NCBI GenBank assembly: GCA_964036045.1
Contig: OZ038382.1
Location: 145,588,961 to 145,652,960, forward strand
Direction: 5' to 3'
From: Eutreptiella sp. 'Long Island Sound 2002'
Lineage: Eukaryota > Euglenozoa > Euglenophyceae > Eutreptiales > Eutreptiaceae
Length of the DNA: 64,000 bases
The translations under genes were made by a program, and so were the position numbers. The notes beneath the pieces were generated by a model. It saw only the letters and a list, made by a program, of their open reading frames with translations. It was not told the DNA's origin and made no database searches. Every line of letters begins with the position of its first letter. Positions within the stretch are counted from its first letter, which is position 1. Shown here one piece after another: positions 11,850-20,423 of this stretch.

Positions 11850-11997
11850 AGCATCGGAATCATCCTCCCACTCGTGCCCTCTTGCTGGTACTCTTGGGGC
11901 GAGCACGCTTCTTTGGCCGGGCTGCTTGCGATCTTGCTGCCGGCCCAGGAGACATGGATTCCGATGGCACATAGTCACTAGTGCCTAACAGGGCACT
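11850..11997 (-). pseudogene. 3' half of a gene-B copy, cut by the TIR element
   Basis: The minus strand here encodes the C-terminal part of the protein found whole at 19,132-19,737: GTSDYVPSESMS, then a Pro/Ala stretch, then RPKKRARPKST. The homology begins exactly at the outer edge of the left terminal inverted repeat (11,998), in the codons after the Ser tract. A 5-nt deletion near the end (GGCACGAGTGG here, GGCACGCGACGAGTGG in the whole copy) shifts the frame. The 3' flank from 11,788 (TCACAAACCACAGACATATA) also matches the flank of the whole copy at 19,035. Its missing 5' half lies at 20,712-21,137. Confidence 0.8.
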
Positions 11998-12485
11998 CCC
12001 TTGGTACGCGTTTGAAACCCAATGTTGTTCCCGACTAGAATATTCCCAATGGGAACAATTCCCGCCGGAACAATCTCGTTGGGAACACCACTGGAACAAG
12101 TGTCGCAGGCCAGATAACCAGATCCATCACCATGAGTTTCCAAGTTCGTAAATGATGTTTTTTGTCTCTTTCTTGCATGTATAACGCGTCCAAGGCTTGT
12201 CTTTCCCATCGGGGCCATGTTGACATATTGTGAGCCGTTGGTGCCACCTTCCACTAGGTGTACACATTTCGAACTTTTCGTATCCATTTGCAAGCCTGCT
12301 ATTTCTTGTAGTTCAGACGCAGCGTTGTATGACTTTTCAACGTTGGCGTCCCCATTCTCCCGTTTGATTTGTGCATTGTGGCCATGCCCAGGGTCCCATT
12401 TTGGTATTTGTTCCTTGCCTGAATGCTCGGTGGGTCTATAGGCATCTTCCCCTAGAGGTATGCATTGCCAAATTTCGTAGTTCAT
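11985..12485 (-). CDS. Unknown ORF at the left end of the TIR element
   Basis: An ATG at 12,485 opens 166 codons on the minus strand beginning MNYEIWQCIPLGEDAYRPTE, with mixed, soluble-protein-like composition for about 130 residues (KWDPGHGHNAQIKREN, MAPMGKTSLGRVIHARKRQ). The last ~30 codons run through the GGAACA-rich subterminal repeats and out through the inverted repeat into flanking DNA, so the true 3' end, or an intron, must lie earlier. It is divergent from, and nearly overlaps, the start of the plus-strand transposase-like gene. In the related left end at 58.9 kb the frame is not preserved because of a 1-nt indel, so it may not be coding. I recognise no family. Confidence 0.3.
   Translation of the reverse strand: MNYEIWQCIPLGEDAYRPTEHSGKEQIPKWDPGHGHNAQIKRENGDANVEKSYNAASELQEIAGLQMDTKSSKCVHLVEGGTNGSQYVNMAPMGKTSLGRVIHARKRQKTSFTNLETHGDGSGYLACDTCSSGVPNEIVPAGIVPIGNILVGNNIGFQTRTKGVPC
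11998..12110 (+). repeat. Left terminal inverted repeat and GGAACA-rich subterminal region
   Basis: The TIR (11,998-12,031) is followed by alternating TTCCC and GGGAAC motifs: AATGGGAACAATTCCCGCCG, GGAACAATCTCG, GGGAACACCACTGGAACAAG. Homology with 58,833-59,030 continues through this block and beyond. Repeated subterminal motifs of this type often serve as transposase-binding sites; for this element that is inference. Confidence 0.7.
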
Positions 12486-14370
12486 TGTTGTAGCTTCATC
12501 AAGCCTAGATCGCAAACCCGCGTTGCGCAACTAACCACCCACCTCGTCCATTTGGCTAGTGCTGTTAGCCTCCGGGACGGGGATCTTGTTGGGGAGCTCA
12601 TAGCGGAATGGGCCATCTCCTCTCCACACGCCCGCCGCCAATTTGCGGTGGCCGTGCGCTTGGCCCAACCAAGCTGTGTACGAGAGATACAGCAGGGGGC
12701 AATCGCCAAGTACCCCTCCGAGGTGCTCCCCCCGGATGAGTGTTGCGAGCTCATCCTCAACCTGCGTGCGCCCAAATCCGCTTGGCGCACGCTCTCGGAA
12801 GTGTACACCCTCCGGGGGCTGAAGGACACCGCGACCACGGGCCTTCCATTCGCCCGTCCGATTTGCCCTGAGAGGGCTTTCCAGCAGCGCTGGCAAGATC
12901 CACTGGCCCCCTTGGAGCTGGCCCCCGCGGTGAGCACTTCGGATCCCAAGGCCACGGGCATCAGTTGGCCGTGGGCATCATGGCTGCGCTACATTGCTAG
13001 CCAACCCCCGTTGTGCCGCATGATCGATTGGTCGTTCCCCCCGACTTTCATTGTCAGGGGGGATGGCTACCCCTGCGCAGGCGGGGAGTGGTCCCAATTG
13101 TCTGTGTCCATCGCCAACATGGGCCTTTGGGGACGAATTCCCGCCTGCGTGTGGGTCATCGGCCTCGCAATCTGCGGGGACAAAGCGATGGCGACCCTAG
13201 CAACCCTTTGGGAAGACAATATTAAGGTGTGCCGCGCACACACCGTGTTGTTCCGGCGACGTTCCGATCACTTGTTCCGGCGACGTTCCGGCGACGTTCA
13301 AGTGTTTCGTTGGAACCGCCACCGGAACAATCTGGTTCCAACAAAATTGATGTTTTCTTCTTAGGCCATCCAGGAGGTCGTGGACACCCACCGGGTGGTC
13401 TTCAATTCCCATGAGGAAGCGGCCGATGCCTGGCTCGGTGGTGATTCCCCGTGGGTGCGCCGCATTATCGGGATCACACCGGCCCCACAAGTGGGGTCAC
13501 TATACAACGAGGGGATTTGGGACTCCGACGCCGCTGTGTGGCGGGGCAAGGACGTGGTCCGGACCACCGAGTCGGACCACGCACAGCGGACGTCCTTCTT
13601 AATGGGAACACCATCGCTGAAGGCCGCAGGTTGTTCCGTGGAACCAGTGGTGGTCATTGCCCGGTGCCGCGTTGTCATGTGCATTCTGCACTGTTGCATG
13701 GCGATGGGCCGGTTGCAAATGACCAACATTGAGCGGTTGGCGGCAGAGCGGCTAGCCGGGGGCGATGAGGTGTCCCGTGCGGCGATTCAGGCGGTATTGC
13801 ATGAGCATCGCACTGGGTGCCGCCTAGGCAAGGATTGTTCCCCGGATGGTGAGGAGACGTCGCGCCTGTTTGCGGCTTGGCCCGATGTTGCATTGTTGCT
13901 GTCGGTTGGGCCGGAGGAGCCCCTCTATAGGGCTGTGATGGGGATGGCGAAGCTTTTGAAGGACCTGTACCACACCTATCAGGTGGGTACGCGTCCCCAA
14001 TGCCGGGCAGCGGCAGCTGCCTTCCGGGAGCATTGTGCTCCTAGGTCCGCATCCCATTACCTCCTGTTCCTGGAGGAGGATGCGGATCGCGTATTGGACG
14101 ACATTTGGCCGTTTGGATTGGCAATGTTCTCCAATGACATTGTCGAAAGCCTTAACCGCTTCCTGAAGCAGGCTTTCAACGAACACAGTGGCCGGGGTGG
14201 TGGCCGGCAAACGGCTACTGGGACCGCCAGCTGCGGTCGCTCGCAGGCATCCATTGATTCGGACGCCGACGCCCTGCGGCAAGTGTTGCAATGGGTTTTC
14301 TTGTACTTTCACATTCATCTCCACCAACATGATGCTGTTCGACATGTGCCTTGTGTTCCCAGGGCTGCAC
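12465..14370 (+). CDS. Transposase-like protein gene of the TIR element (two exons)
   Basis: Exon 1 is 12,465-13,226. The 138-bp intron 13,227-13,364 (AAG|GTGTGC ... TTCTTCTTAG|GCC) is phase 0. Exon 2 continues AIQEVVDTHRVVFNSHEEAA. Features visible: IVRGDGYPCAGGEWSQLSVS followed by IPACVWVIGLAICGDKAMA around residues 200-245, and near the end SNDIVESLNRFLKQAFNEHS with GRGGG and a Trp/Phe-rich helix (VLQWVFLYFHIHL). An Asp in a strand followed by an SLAN-type strand, and a late ND.VE.LNRFLK helix, are how several DDE transposases are laid out, so I read it as a divergent transposase. That is inference; no named family is recognised. The start may lie on an upstream exon, since TTCATTGTTGTAG at 12,493 looks like a 3' splice site. 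The 3' end is uncertain because the frame stays open into a G-rich repeat. Confidence 0.5.
13227..13364 (+). other. Hairpin-bearing intron (introner-like) in the transposase-like gene
   Basis: This is a 138-bp GT-AG intron with a pyrimidine-rich end (TTTTCTTCTTAG). It carries TTGTTCCGGCGACGTTCC twice plus a further GGCGACGTTC copy, then a partial inverted copy (GGAACCGCCACCGGAACAAT). Its length is a multiple of three and its only stop is the TAG of the splice site, so the frame reads through it. Removing it joins NIK to AIQEVV in phase 0. Confidence 0.7.
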
Positions 14371-14433
14371 TAGAGACCACCCCCTCTGCACCACCCCCGT
14401 TCCTCAGCTCTCTTCTTTCTTCTGCTCCTATCC

Positions 14434-17400
14434 ATGGCCGCGCCCGTCAGCGCAGATATGATGCAAATGATGTTGGCGCTTCTGAAGGCCACCAAGAATA
14501 TTCAGGTTTGCGGGTTTGGGCTTGGGTGGGGGTTTGGGCTTGGGTTTGGGCTTGGGCCTGGGTGTGGGTTTGGGCTTGGGCCTGGGTGTGGGTTTGGGCT
14601 TGGGTGTGGGTTTGGGCTTGGGTTTGGGCTAGGGGTTGGGTGTGGGTTCGGGTGCGGGTTTTGGTTTGGGCCTAGGTTTGGGTTTGGGTTTGGGTGTATG
14701 CTTTGGCGCGCTTTGCACGCAGTGGAAATCAGTGCGTTGGGTTTGTGTGTCCCTGCTTGCCCTGCTCCCCCCGCTCCCCCCTGTGTCCCTTTTGCTCTTT
14801 GCTCTTTAGGAGTTTGATGATTTGTTGTTGAGGGGAAGGGGAAAACCCAAGAACCCCCAGTGATTATTTGTGCCCCATGCCCATAAAGGGGCTAGGAATC
14901 TTTGTTGTTGAGGGGAAGGGGAAAACCCAAGAACCCCCAGCGATTATTCGTGCCCCATGCCCATAAAGGGGCTAGGAATCTTTGTTGTTCACGGGAAGGG
15001 GAAAACCCAAGAACCCCCAGTGATTATTCGTGCCCCATGCCCATAAAGGGGCTAGGAATCTTTGTTGTTCAGGGGAAGGGGAAAACCCAAGAACCCCCAG
15101 TGATTGTTCGTGCCCCATGCCCATAAAGGGGCTAGGAATCTTTGTTGTTGAGGGGAAGGGGAAAACCCAAGAACCCCCAGTGATTGTTCGTGCCCCATGC
15201 CCATAAAGGGGCTAGGATTCTTTGTAGTGGATGCCCCCCCCCCCCCACGGGGCCGTAGTGCACGCAGTGCGCTCTGTGCGCGCGCGGAACTGTGCCTATT
15301 TTCCACTGTTCCGGCGACGTTCCAACAACCTGTTCCGGCGACGTTCTGGCGACGTTCCAGCGGCCACTGGAACGTCGCCAGAACGTCGCCGGAACAGGTT
15401 GTTGGAACGTCGCCGGAACAAGGTGTCTGGGTAGGGTTGGCCTCTCTCTGGCATCCTTGTCTGCAGAACGGGATGACCGAGACCGAGGCCCTGGGGGCAG
15501 CACTGGCTGCACCACCCCCGCCAGCCCCACTGGGGGCACAGGGGGCCACGCGCTCCGAGCCACGCAGTAGCTCTGCGCTGGCTTCGCCAGCCCCGCCCAC
15601 CTCAGGGCGCTCCCAAACATCCTCCGTGGGCAACCCCCGCTCACCGGCCACTGGAGCCGCCACGGCCTGCCCCACAAGGGGCCGCGCCAGTCGCGCCTCT
15701 CCAAGCGCATCGCCCCCAGTTGCCCGAGCCCTCGATTGGGAGCTCAATGATTAACGTGGGGGGGGGGGGGGTTCGGGAGCACGCCGTGGTTCTGGGGGAG
15801 CTGCAAGAGGCGAGGGGCAATGTTGAAAGCTTCCGCCGCCGGGTGAAAAAATGGTCTGCGAAATTGGCGGAGTGCCGGCGGCGTGGGGACATCACCGGGG
15901 GGGGGCACGCGGGCGAGAGGGTTCTCGAGGGGAACCGGCGGGTAAGGGAGGCGCAGAAGGCGGTGGAGGTGCTTGAAAAGGAGTTGCAGGGCATGGGTGG
16001 GGGGGCGCAGGTGAAAAAGGAAGGGGGTGTCAACGACGATGACATTGTGGAGCTGGGTGAGGTGGTGGTGGATGAGAAGGATGAAGAGCGGAGGGCTAAC
16101 CCGGGGGTTAAGAGAGAGGAAGAAGAGGGGGGGGGGGAGGGGGATGGGGATGGGGAGGGGGATGGGGATGGGGAGCGGGAGGGGGATGACGCCGGCGGCG
16201 TCTTGCGCATTACGGATTGGATGCGCAACCGACTTGGCTCATCCATGGCAGCAAAAGCTGCCAATTTTCCCTGGACAAGGGAGATGGTAGGCCCCAACCC
16301 CCCCCCCCCCCCTGGACGCCTGTGTCCTACGAGCCCCCCACCCCACCATTTACACGCTCCGTTGGCTACTGCAGCGCATCCTGCACAAGCAACTGCACTG
16401 CAAGGAGCAGCGTGATTGCCGCTGGCGCCGGGAGGAGGGGTCCGCGCCAGGGGGGGTCCCGGTGTCTTGGGTGACCGGGCCGGGGACAGGGCGCACGGCA
16501 CCCCTCCCCAACGACTGGCTCCCCAGCAAGGCGCAGGGGGGCAAATTTCTAACCGCGGGCTCTGTCAGTGCGGGGAGTTGCAATTGGCACCTCATTTTTG
16601 AGCGTTGGGCCGACCACAGCCTTGGCGAGGTGAGGGCGACTCCCCGCAAGGACACCGTCCTCTTTCGGGCCAATTGGACCCGAATCCTCCGCGACGGCAT
16701 CTATGTGGTCGAGGACGAAGGCAAATACCATGGCTTCGTCGTTGGCCAAACGCTGTCGCGGCCTGGCGCCCTACGCGTCAAGTGCGAGGACGACGCGCAG
16801 CGGCACCAACAATCTGCCGTTCGGGCAGTGCTAGCGGAACGTGAGCGCACGCCGACCTCGCAATTGCGGCAAGCGTTGGCGGCGATCAAGGAGAACGTGG
16901 ACACGCGCGTGCGGGTATGCCCCCCCGCAAGCATGTCCACATGGCCAATAGGGCCCAAAAATGCACATGGTTGGCGTGCCGGTGCATTGTTCCGGCGACG
17001 TTCCAAACAGTTTGTTCTGGCGACGTTCCAATCTGTCACCAAAAAACGTTTGAAAAGTCTTTTGAACGTCGCCGGAACAGCTTATTGGAACGTCGCTGAA
17101 ACACTCATCCTGGCTATCCTCCATGTAGGTGGAGGACATCCAGGTCAACCCTTCGGACCCGCGCGCCGTTCGGGTGATCCTTCGTTGGCCAGGAAGCGAT
17201 CCCCGGCCCATCTATTTGGGTACGTTGCTTCAGCAGTTGCACTTGCAGCCCGTCGCCGTGCTAGAGTTCCTCACGGCCATGATGGACTACGTGGCGGCCC
17301 GCGGCAGCGTTCTCGCGACGCGCATCGAGGGGTGGGGTAGCATTGGCGACATGTCCCCAGCGCCGCCGCACTGCCAACAAGTGACCGCAGAGGCCCCCCC

Positions 17401-18391
17401 CCCGCCCGCGTGTGCACCGCATGTGCAACCCCAACCCCCGAACCCCCCCCCAGCCCCCCAAACAGCACCCAAACCCAAACCCAAACCCCAACGCCCCCCC
17501 AAGCGGGAACCCAAGAGCGCCCCCAAACCAGCCCCCCAAAAAAGGAAGAGGCTCCCGGGGGAGTCCTCCAGCGAGGAGTCGTCCAGCGACTCCTCAACGG
17601 ACTCCTCCTCGGGGTCCACCTCCGACTCCTCGGCGTTCAAGGAGCCCCAGCCCCGCCCCCCGGCCAAGGAGCCCACTAAACCCCCTCGCAAGGCTCCCAA
17701 GAGAGCCGCGCCCCCCCAACCCAAGGCCCAGCCCCCCCAACCCCAACCCAAGGCCAAGCCAAAGGCAAGAGGGGGGGGGGGGTGCAAATACAAAGCGGGG
17801 GAGCAAGTGTATGTAGTTTTTCGGGACAATGGGCAGTGGGGGATCGAGCAGGGCAAAGAGGCCCTTGCCGCGGGTGGCCCCCCCGGGGTTGGGGAGACGT
17901 GGATCGCCTTCCGCAAAGACCCCGAACTCTTCGCCATCCCGAGAGCGTCGGTTTGGAAAACCAAGACGCAGGCGAAGAAGTTCCTCGCCAAGATGATGGC
18001 GGCCGAGGAGGAGGACAAGGAGGACGACGCGGACGCGGACGAGGAGGGGGACGAGAGCAACGACGGGGACGGGGACGGGGGAGACGAAGGGGATGGACCG
18101 GGGGCAGGTTTGGGTGCTACCGGGGCTAACCGGGATGGGGGCGTCGGGGAAGAGGTCGAAGGGGTGGAGGGGGAAAGGATGGAGGTCGAAGGGGTGGAGG
18201 GTGAAGGGGTGGTGGGAGAAGGGGTGGTGGGAGAAGGGGTGGAGGGTGAAGGGGTGGTGGGTGAAGGGGTGGAGGGTGAAGGGGTGGTGGGTGAAGGGGT
18301 GGTGGTCGGTGAGGGAGATGGGGGGGATAGTGGGGCGGGTGACAAGAGTTCGGGGGCGCCGGCCGGGCCCCCGACCACGCAGGACTTTTAG
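14434..18391 (+). CDS. Large Pro/Lys-rich protein with acidic repeat tail (multi-exon, TIR element)
   Basis: Proposed exons: 14,434-14,505 (MAAPVSADMMQMMLALLKAT KNIQ), 15,467-about 15,625, about 15,720-16,286, 16,375-16,914 and 17,129-18,391; every junction I can test is phase 0. The order along the protein is a Pro/Ala-rich N-part, a coiled coil (VLGELQEARGNVESFRRRVK), an acidic Gly/Asp/Glu stretch, a globular part with WHLIFERWADHSLGEV and IYVVEDEGKYHGFVVGQTL, a Pro/Lys-rich linker with a Ser/Asp tract, a second globular part (YKAGEQVYVVFRDNGQWGIE), and an acidic tail ending in about ten EGVEGEGVVGEG-type repeats. The 15.6-15.7 kb junction is the weakest. The role is unknown. Its position just after the transposase-like gene and inside the TIRs suggests an accessory function. 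Confidence 0.5.
14508..14700 (+). repeat. GGGTTTGGGCTTGGG G-rich minisatellite
   Basis: About 190 bp consisting almost only of TTTGGG, CTTGGG and GTGGG units on the plus strand, a potential G-quadruplex former in the transcript. It resembles telomere repeats in composition but is irregular and internal. Confidence 0.85.
14821..15220 (+). repeat. Five tandem 80-bp units
   Basis: The unit begins TTTGTTGTTGAGGGGAAGGG and contains CCCATGCCCATAAAGGGGCT. Successive units start at 14,821, 14,901, 14,981, 15,061 and 15,141 and differ at only a few bases, so the amplification is recent. Confidence 0.95.
15307..15420. repeat. Perfect 54-bp inverted repeat with 6-nt loop
   Basis: The left arm 15,307-15,360 (TGTTCCGGCGACGTTCCAAC ... 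GACGTTCCAG) and right arm 15,367-15,420 are exact reverse complements; the loop is CGGCCA. Each arm contains GTTCCGGCGACGTTCC or close variants three times. This is the clearest copy of the hairpin unit found also in the introns at 13,227 and 16,915 and, partially, at 18,493. Confidence 0.95.
16287..16374 (+). other. Probable 88-bp intron in the large TIR-element gene
   Basis: GAGATG|GTAGGC opens it and GGCTACTGCAG|CGCATC closes it; both borders are phase 0 and together they correct the frame change between 15,720-16,286 and 16,375-16,914. An alternative is that the C14 run at about 16,299 is miscounted and the exon is continuous. Confidence 0.45.
16915..17128 (+). other. Hairpin-bearing intron (introner-like), 214 bp
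   Basis: CGCGTGCGG|GTATGC opens the intron and CTCCATGTAG|GTGGAGGAC closes it, phase 0. From 16,984 to 17,105 it contains TTGTTCCGGCGACGTTCC and TTCTGGCGACGTTCC, then the inverted GAACGTCGCCGGAACA and GGAACGTCGCTGAAACA: an imperfect version of the 15,307 hairpin. Confidence 0.7.
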
Positions 18392-18724
18392 GTGAGAACA
18401 AGAGACTAACCCGATGGGCCCCCGGGGGCACCCTACACAACAATGTATGTTACCATTTTACCCTTCCTTGTGCTTTGCTCTTGTTGTAGAGTGCTTGTTC
18501 CGGCGACGTTCAAATAACTTGTTCCAGCGGTGTTCCAATGGTGTTCTAACAAAAACTGTTTTTGAAAACAAGTTTTTTTCACGTGGCAACGCGCCGGGCA
18601 ACAAATATGAGCATACCAGCGGGGACCCCCAAGGCTAGCAAACAACATATTTTGCCACCATGTACGGGTAGGCTTGGTTGGGGGGTAAATAAATTTTGAA
18701 CTTTTTTTGTTCCGGCCAGATAGC
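18392..18724. other. 3' region of the large gene with a partial hairpin unit
   Basis: GTGAGAACAAG right after the stop and TTGCTCTTGTTGTAG at 18,489 could mark an intron in the 3' UTR. It is followed by a decayed hairpin unit (TTGTTCCGGCGACGTTC, TTGTTCCAGCGGTGTTCC). No coding sequence seen. Confidence 0.35.
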
Positions 18725-19015
18725 CTAGAACACTGGAACAATCACGGGGGCGGCCGCCAGCCAATGTGTGACCCCGAGGGGTGTTCGACAGTTTGGGGGG
18801 CTGTAGGGGGGGGGGGGGGACCCCCACCCCCCTCCGAAGGGGGGGGGGGGGGACCCCTCCCCCCCCCTTGGTTGACCCAAACCAAGCACCTTTTCCGGCA
18901 GGCCCCGTCCAAGCGCGCAAACACACAAAGCTAACAAGATGCACTGTGAATGGTCATTGTTTTGCTGCACTGCAGCACTTTCAGAGTAGTATTGAATGTT
19001 GCCTTGAGTTCGCCC
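18725..19015 (-). repeat. Dispersed repeat R, copy 2 (inverted relative to 10.6 kb)
   Basis: Read on the minus strand it follows 10,640-10,925 block by block, including the C-run/TTCGGAGG/C-run core. It ends directly against the conserved 3' flank of gene B (TCACAAACCACAGACATATA at 19,036). Confidence 0.75.
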
Positions 19016-19090
19016 AAAGGCCTTTCCTTCCCCTTGTCACAAACCACAGACATATATGTAGAGAAGCGAAGGGAGCCACAGACATATAGA

Positions 19091-19112
19091 GAGAGAGAGA
19101 GAGAGAGAGAAG
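19091..19112. repeat. (GA)n microsatellite
   Basis: About eleven uninterrupted GA units in the 3' flank of gene B; absent from the flank of the 11.8-kb copy. Confidence 0.9.
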
Positions 19113-19131
19113 CGAAGGGAGGGGAGGGGCC

Positions 19132-19737
19132 TCAAGCTTCGGAATCATCCTCCCACTCGTCGCGTGCCCTCTTGCCGGTACTCTTGGGGCGAGCACGCTT
19201 CTTTGGCCGGGCTCCTTGTGCTCTTGTGACCCGGCAGGCCGCCGGCCCATCAGACATGGATTCCGATGGCACATAATCACTAGTGCCTGACGGGGCACTA
19301 CTGCTGGAGGATGCACTCGTACCGGAGGAGGCATTGGTGGACGAGCTGCTGCTACTACTACTGCTACTGCTACTACTACCTTGGTTTGGCCCAGAGAGAA
19401 GAGCAGGGAGAACAGTGGGCAGAGCCGGCGGCGCAGCAGGCTTCGCCTTCGGTGGCAATGGGGCCCGGAAATTGTCAAAGGCTTGCAACACCTTTGTTTT
19501 CTCCTCTTCGCTGCACCCGGCATAGTCATGGGACACACCAGGGTGCGCTTGTGCCATGTGGTGTGGCATGGCGTAGGTGCAATGCCATTTTCGGCAATCA
19601 AGCACCTTGCAGCGAACTGGCAAGTTGGTGCTAGGGTTCATCGCTGTTGGGGTTGCCGCGCTGTGTAGCCGTAGCCGATGGTACGCAAGACTGCAATTGC
19701 TGTCAATTTTCTTGCCGTGCACACTTGCAGTTAACAT
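19132..19737 (-). CDS. Gene B: Ser-rich protein with a Cys/His finger, whole copy
   Basis: The minus-strand frame from the ATG at 19,737 gives 201 residues. The N-part holds VRCKVLDCRKWHCTYAMPHH followed by MAQAHPG, i.e. C-x4-C-x4-C ... HH-x4-H, a possible zinc site. Then come an acidic helix (GCSEEEKTKVLQAF), a Pro/Ala linker, a long Ser tract encoded by TCC/AGC/AGT triplets, the segment GTSDYVPSESMS, and a basic Lys/Arg tail (ARPKKRARPKST) with an acidic end. A nuclear DNA-binding role is plausible from the basic tail and finger, but this is inference. Two further copies at 20,712-21,137 and 11,850-11,997 are defective. A 105-bp tandem array begins within the first codons, so the true 5' end may be lost or replaced. 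Confidence 0.55.
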   Translation of the reverse strand: MLTASVHGKKIDSNCSLAYHRLRLHSAATPTAMNPSTNLPVRCKVLDCRKWHCTYAMPHHMAQAHPGVSHDYAGCSEEEKTKVLQAFDNFRAPLPPKAKPAAPPALPTVLPALLSGPNQGSSSSSSSSSSSSSTNASSGTSASSSSSAPSGTSDYVPSESMSDGPAACRVTRAQGARPKKRARPKSTGKRARDEWEDDSEA

Positions 19738-20200
19738 GTCTGGGTCAAACAAACAAGTGGAACACCCCACATTTCACATTGTGGGTGGCAGCATCCCGCG
19801 CCAGGGGCCCCTTGTCCGCGGGCTGACGTTTGCAGTTAACATGTCTGGGTCAAACAAACAAGTGGAACACCCCACATTTCACATTGTGGGTGGCAGCATC
19901 CCGCGCCAGGGGCCCCTTGTCCGCGGGCTGACGTTTGCAGTTAACATGTCTGGGTCAAACAAACAAGTGGAACACCCCACATTTCACATTGTGGGTGGCA
20001 GCATCCCGCGCCAGGGGCCCCTTGTCCGCGGGCTGACGTTTGCAGTTAACATGTCTGGGTCAAACAAACAAGTGGAACACCCCACATTTCACATTGTGGG
20101 TGGCAGCATCCCGCGCCAGGGGCCCCTTGTCCGCGGGCTGACGTTTGCAGTTAACATGTCTGGGTCAAACAAACAAGTGGAACACCCCACATTTCACACG
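19731..20200 (+). repeat. 105-bp tandem repeat, about 4.5 copies
   Basis: TTAACATGTCTGGGTCAAAC recurs at 19,731, 19,836, 19,941, 20,046 and 20,151 with the copies essentially identical. The unit is 35 codons long and has no stop in one plus-strand frame, which makes a long but probably meaningless open frame. Confidence 0.95.
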
Positions 20201-20423
20201 GGGGGCAAAATCAGAAGTGGCCCACAAAGTGGGCAAATTGGCTACCTCACCCCTGCCGTATCGGGGAGCCCCACCGCTGCAGAGCGGGGGGCAAAATCAG
20301 AAGTGGCCCACAAAGTGGGCAAATTGGCTACCTCACCCCTGCCGTATCGGGGAGCCCCTCCGCTTCAAAGCGGGGGACTAAATCAGAAGTGGCCCACAAA
20401 GTGGGCAAGGTGGCTACATAACC
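20197..20423 (+). repeat. 85-bp satellite, short array (variant units)
   Basis: There are about 2.7 units with GGGGACTAAATCAGAAGTGG, CCCACAAAGTGGGCAA and GGCTACCTCA/GGCTACATAA. The same family forms the larger array at 21,127. Confidence 0.85.

Larger units (their letters stand above)
14506..15466 (+). other. Intron 1 of the large TIR-element gene, built from repeats
   Basis: It starts ATTCAG|GTTTGC and ends CTTGTCTGCAG|AACGGG; splicing is phase 0. It contains three unrelated repeat blocks in order: a G-rich GGGTTTGGGCTTGGG minisatellite (14,508-14,700), five 80-bp units (14,821-15,220) and a perfect 54-bp inverted repeat (15,307-15,420). Confidence 0.6.

Noticed and set aside
11985-12485. 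Protein-level conservation between the left ends at 12.1 and 58.9 kb
   Set aside because: A one-base indel breaks the shared frame and differences are not biased to third positions by eye, so the ORF is kept only at low confidence.
14508-14700. Telomere-like TTTGGG repeats
   Set aside because: Irregular, internal, mixed with CTTGGG and GTGGG, and bounded by splice sites. It is better explained as a G-rich minisatellite in an intron.
17287-18378. 363-codon minus-strand frame opposite the acidic repeat gene
   Set aside because: Low-complexity shadow of the Pro/Lys/Glu/Gly-coding plus strand.
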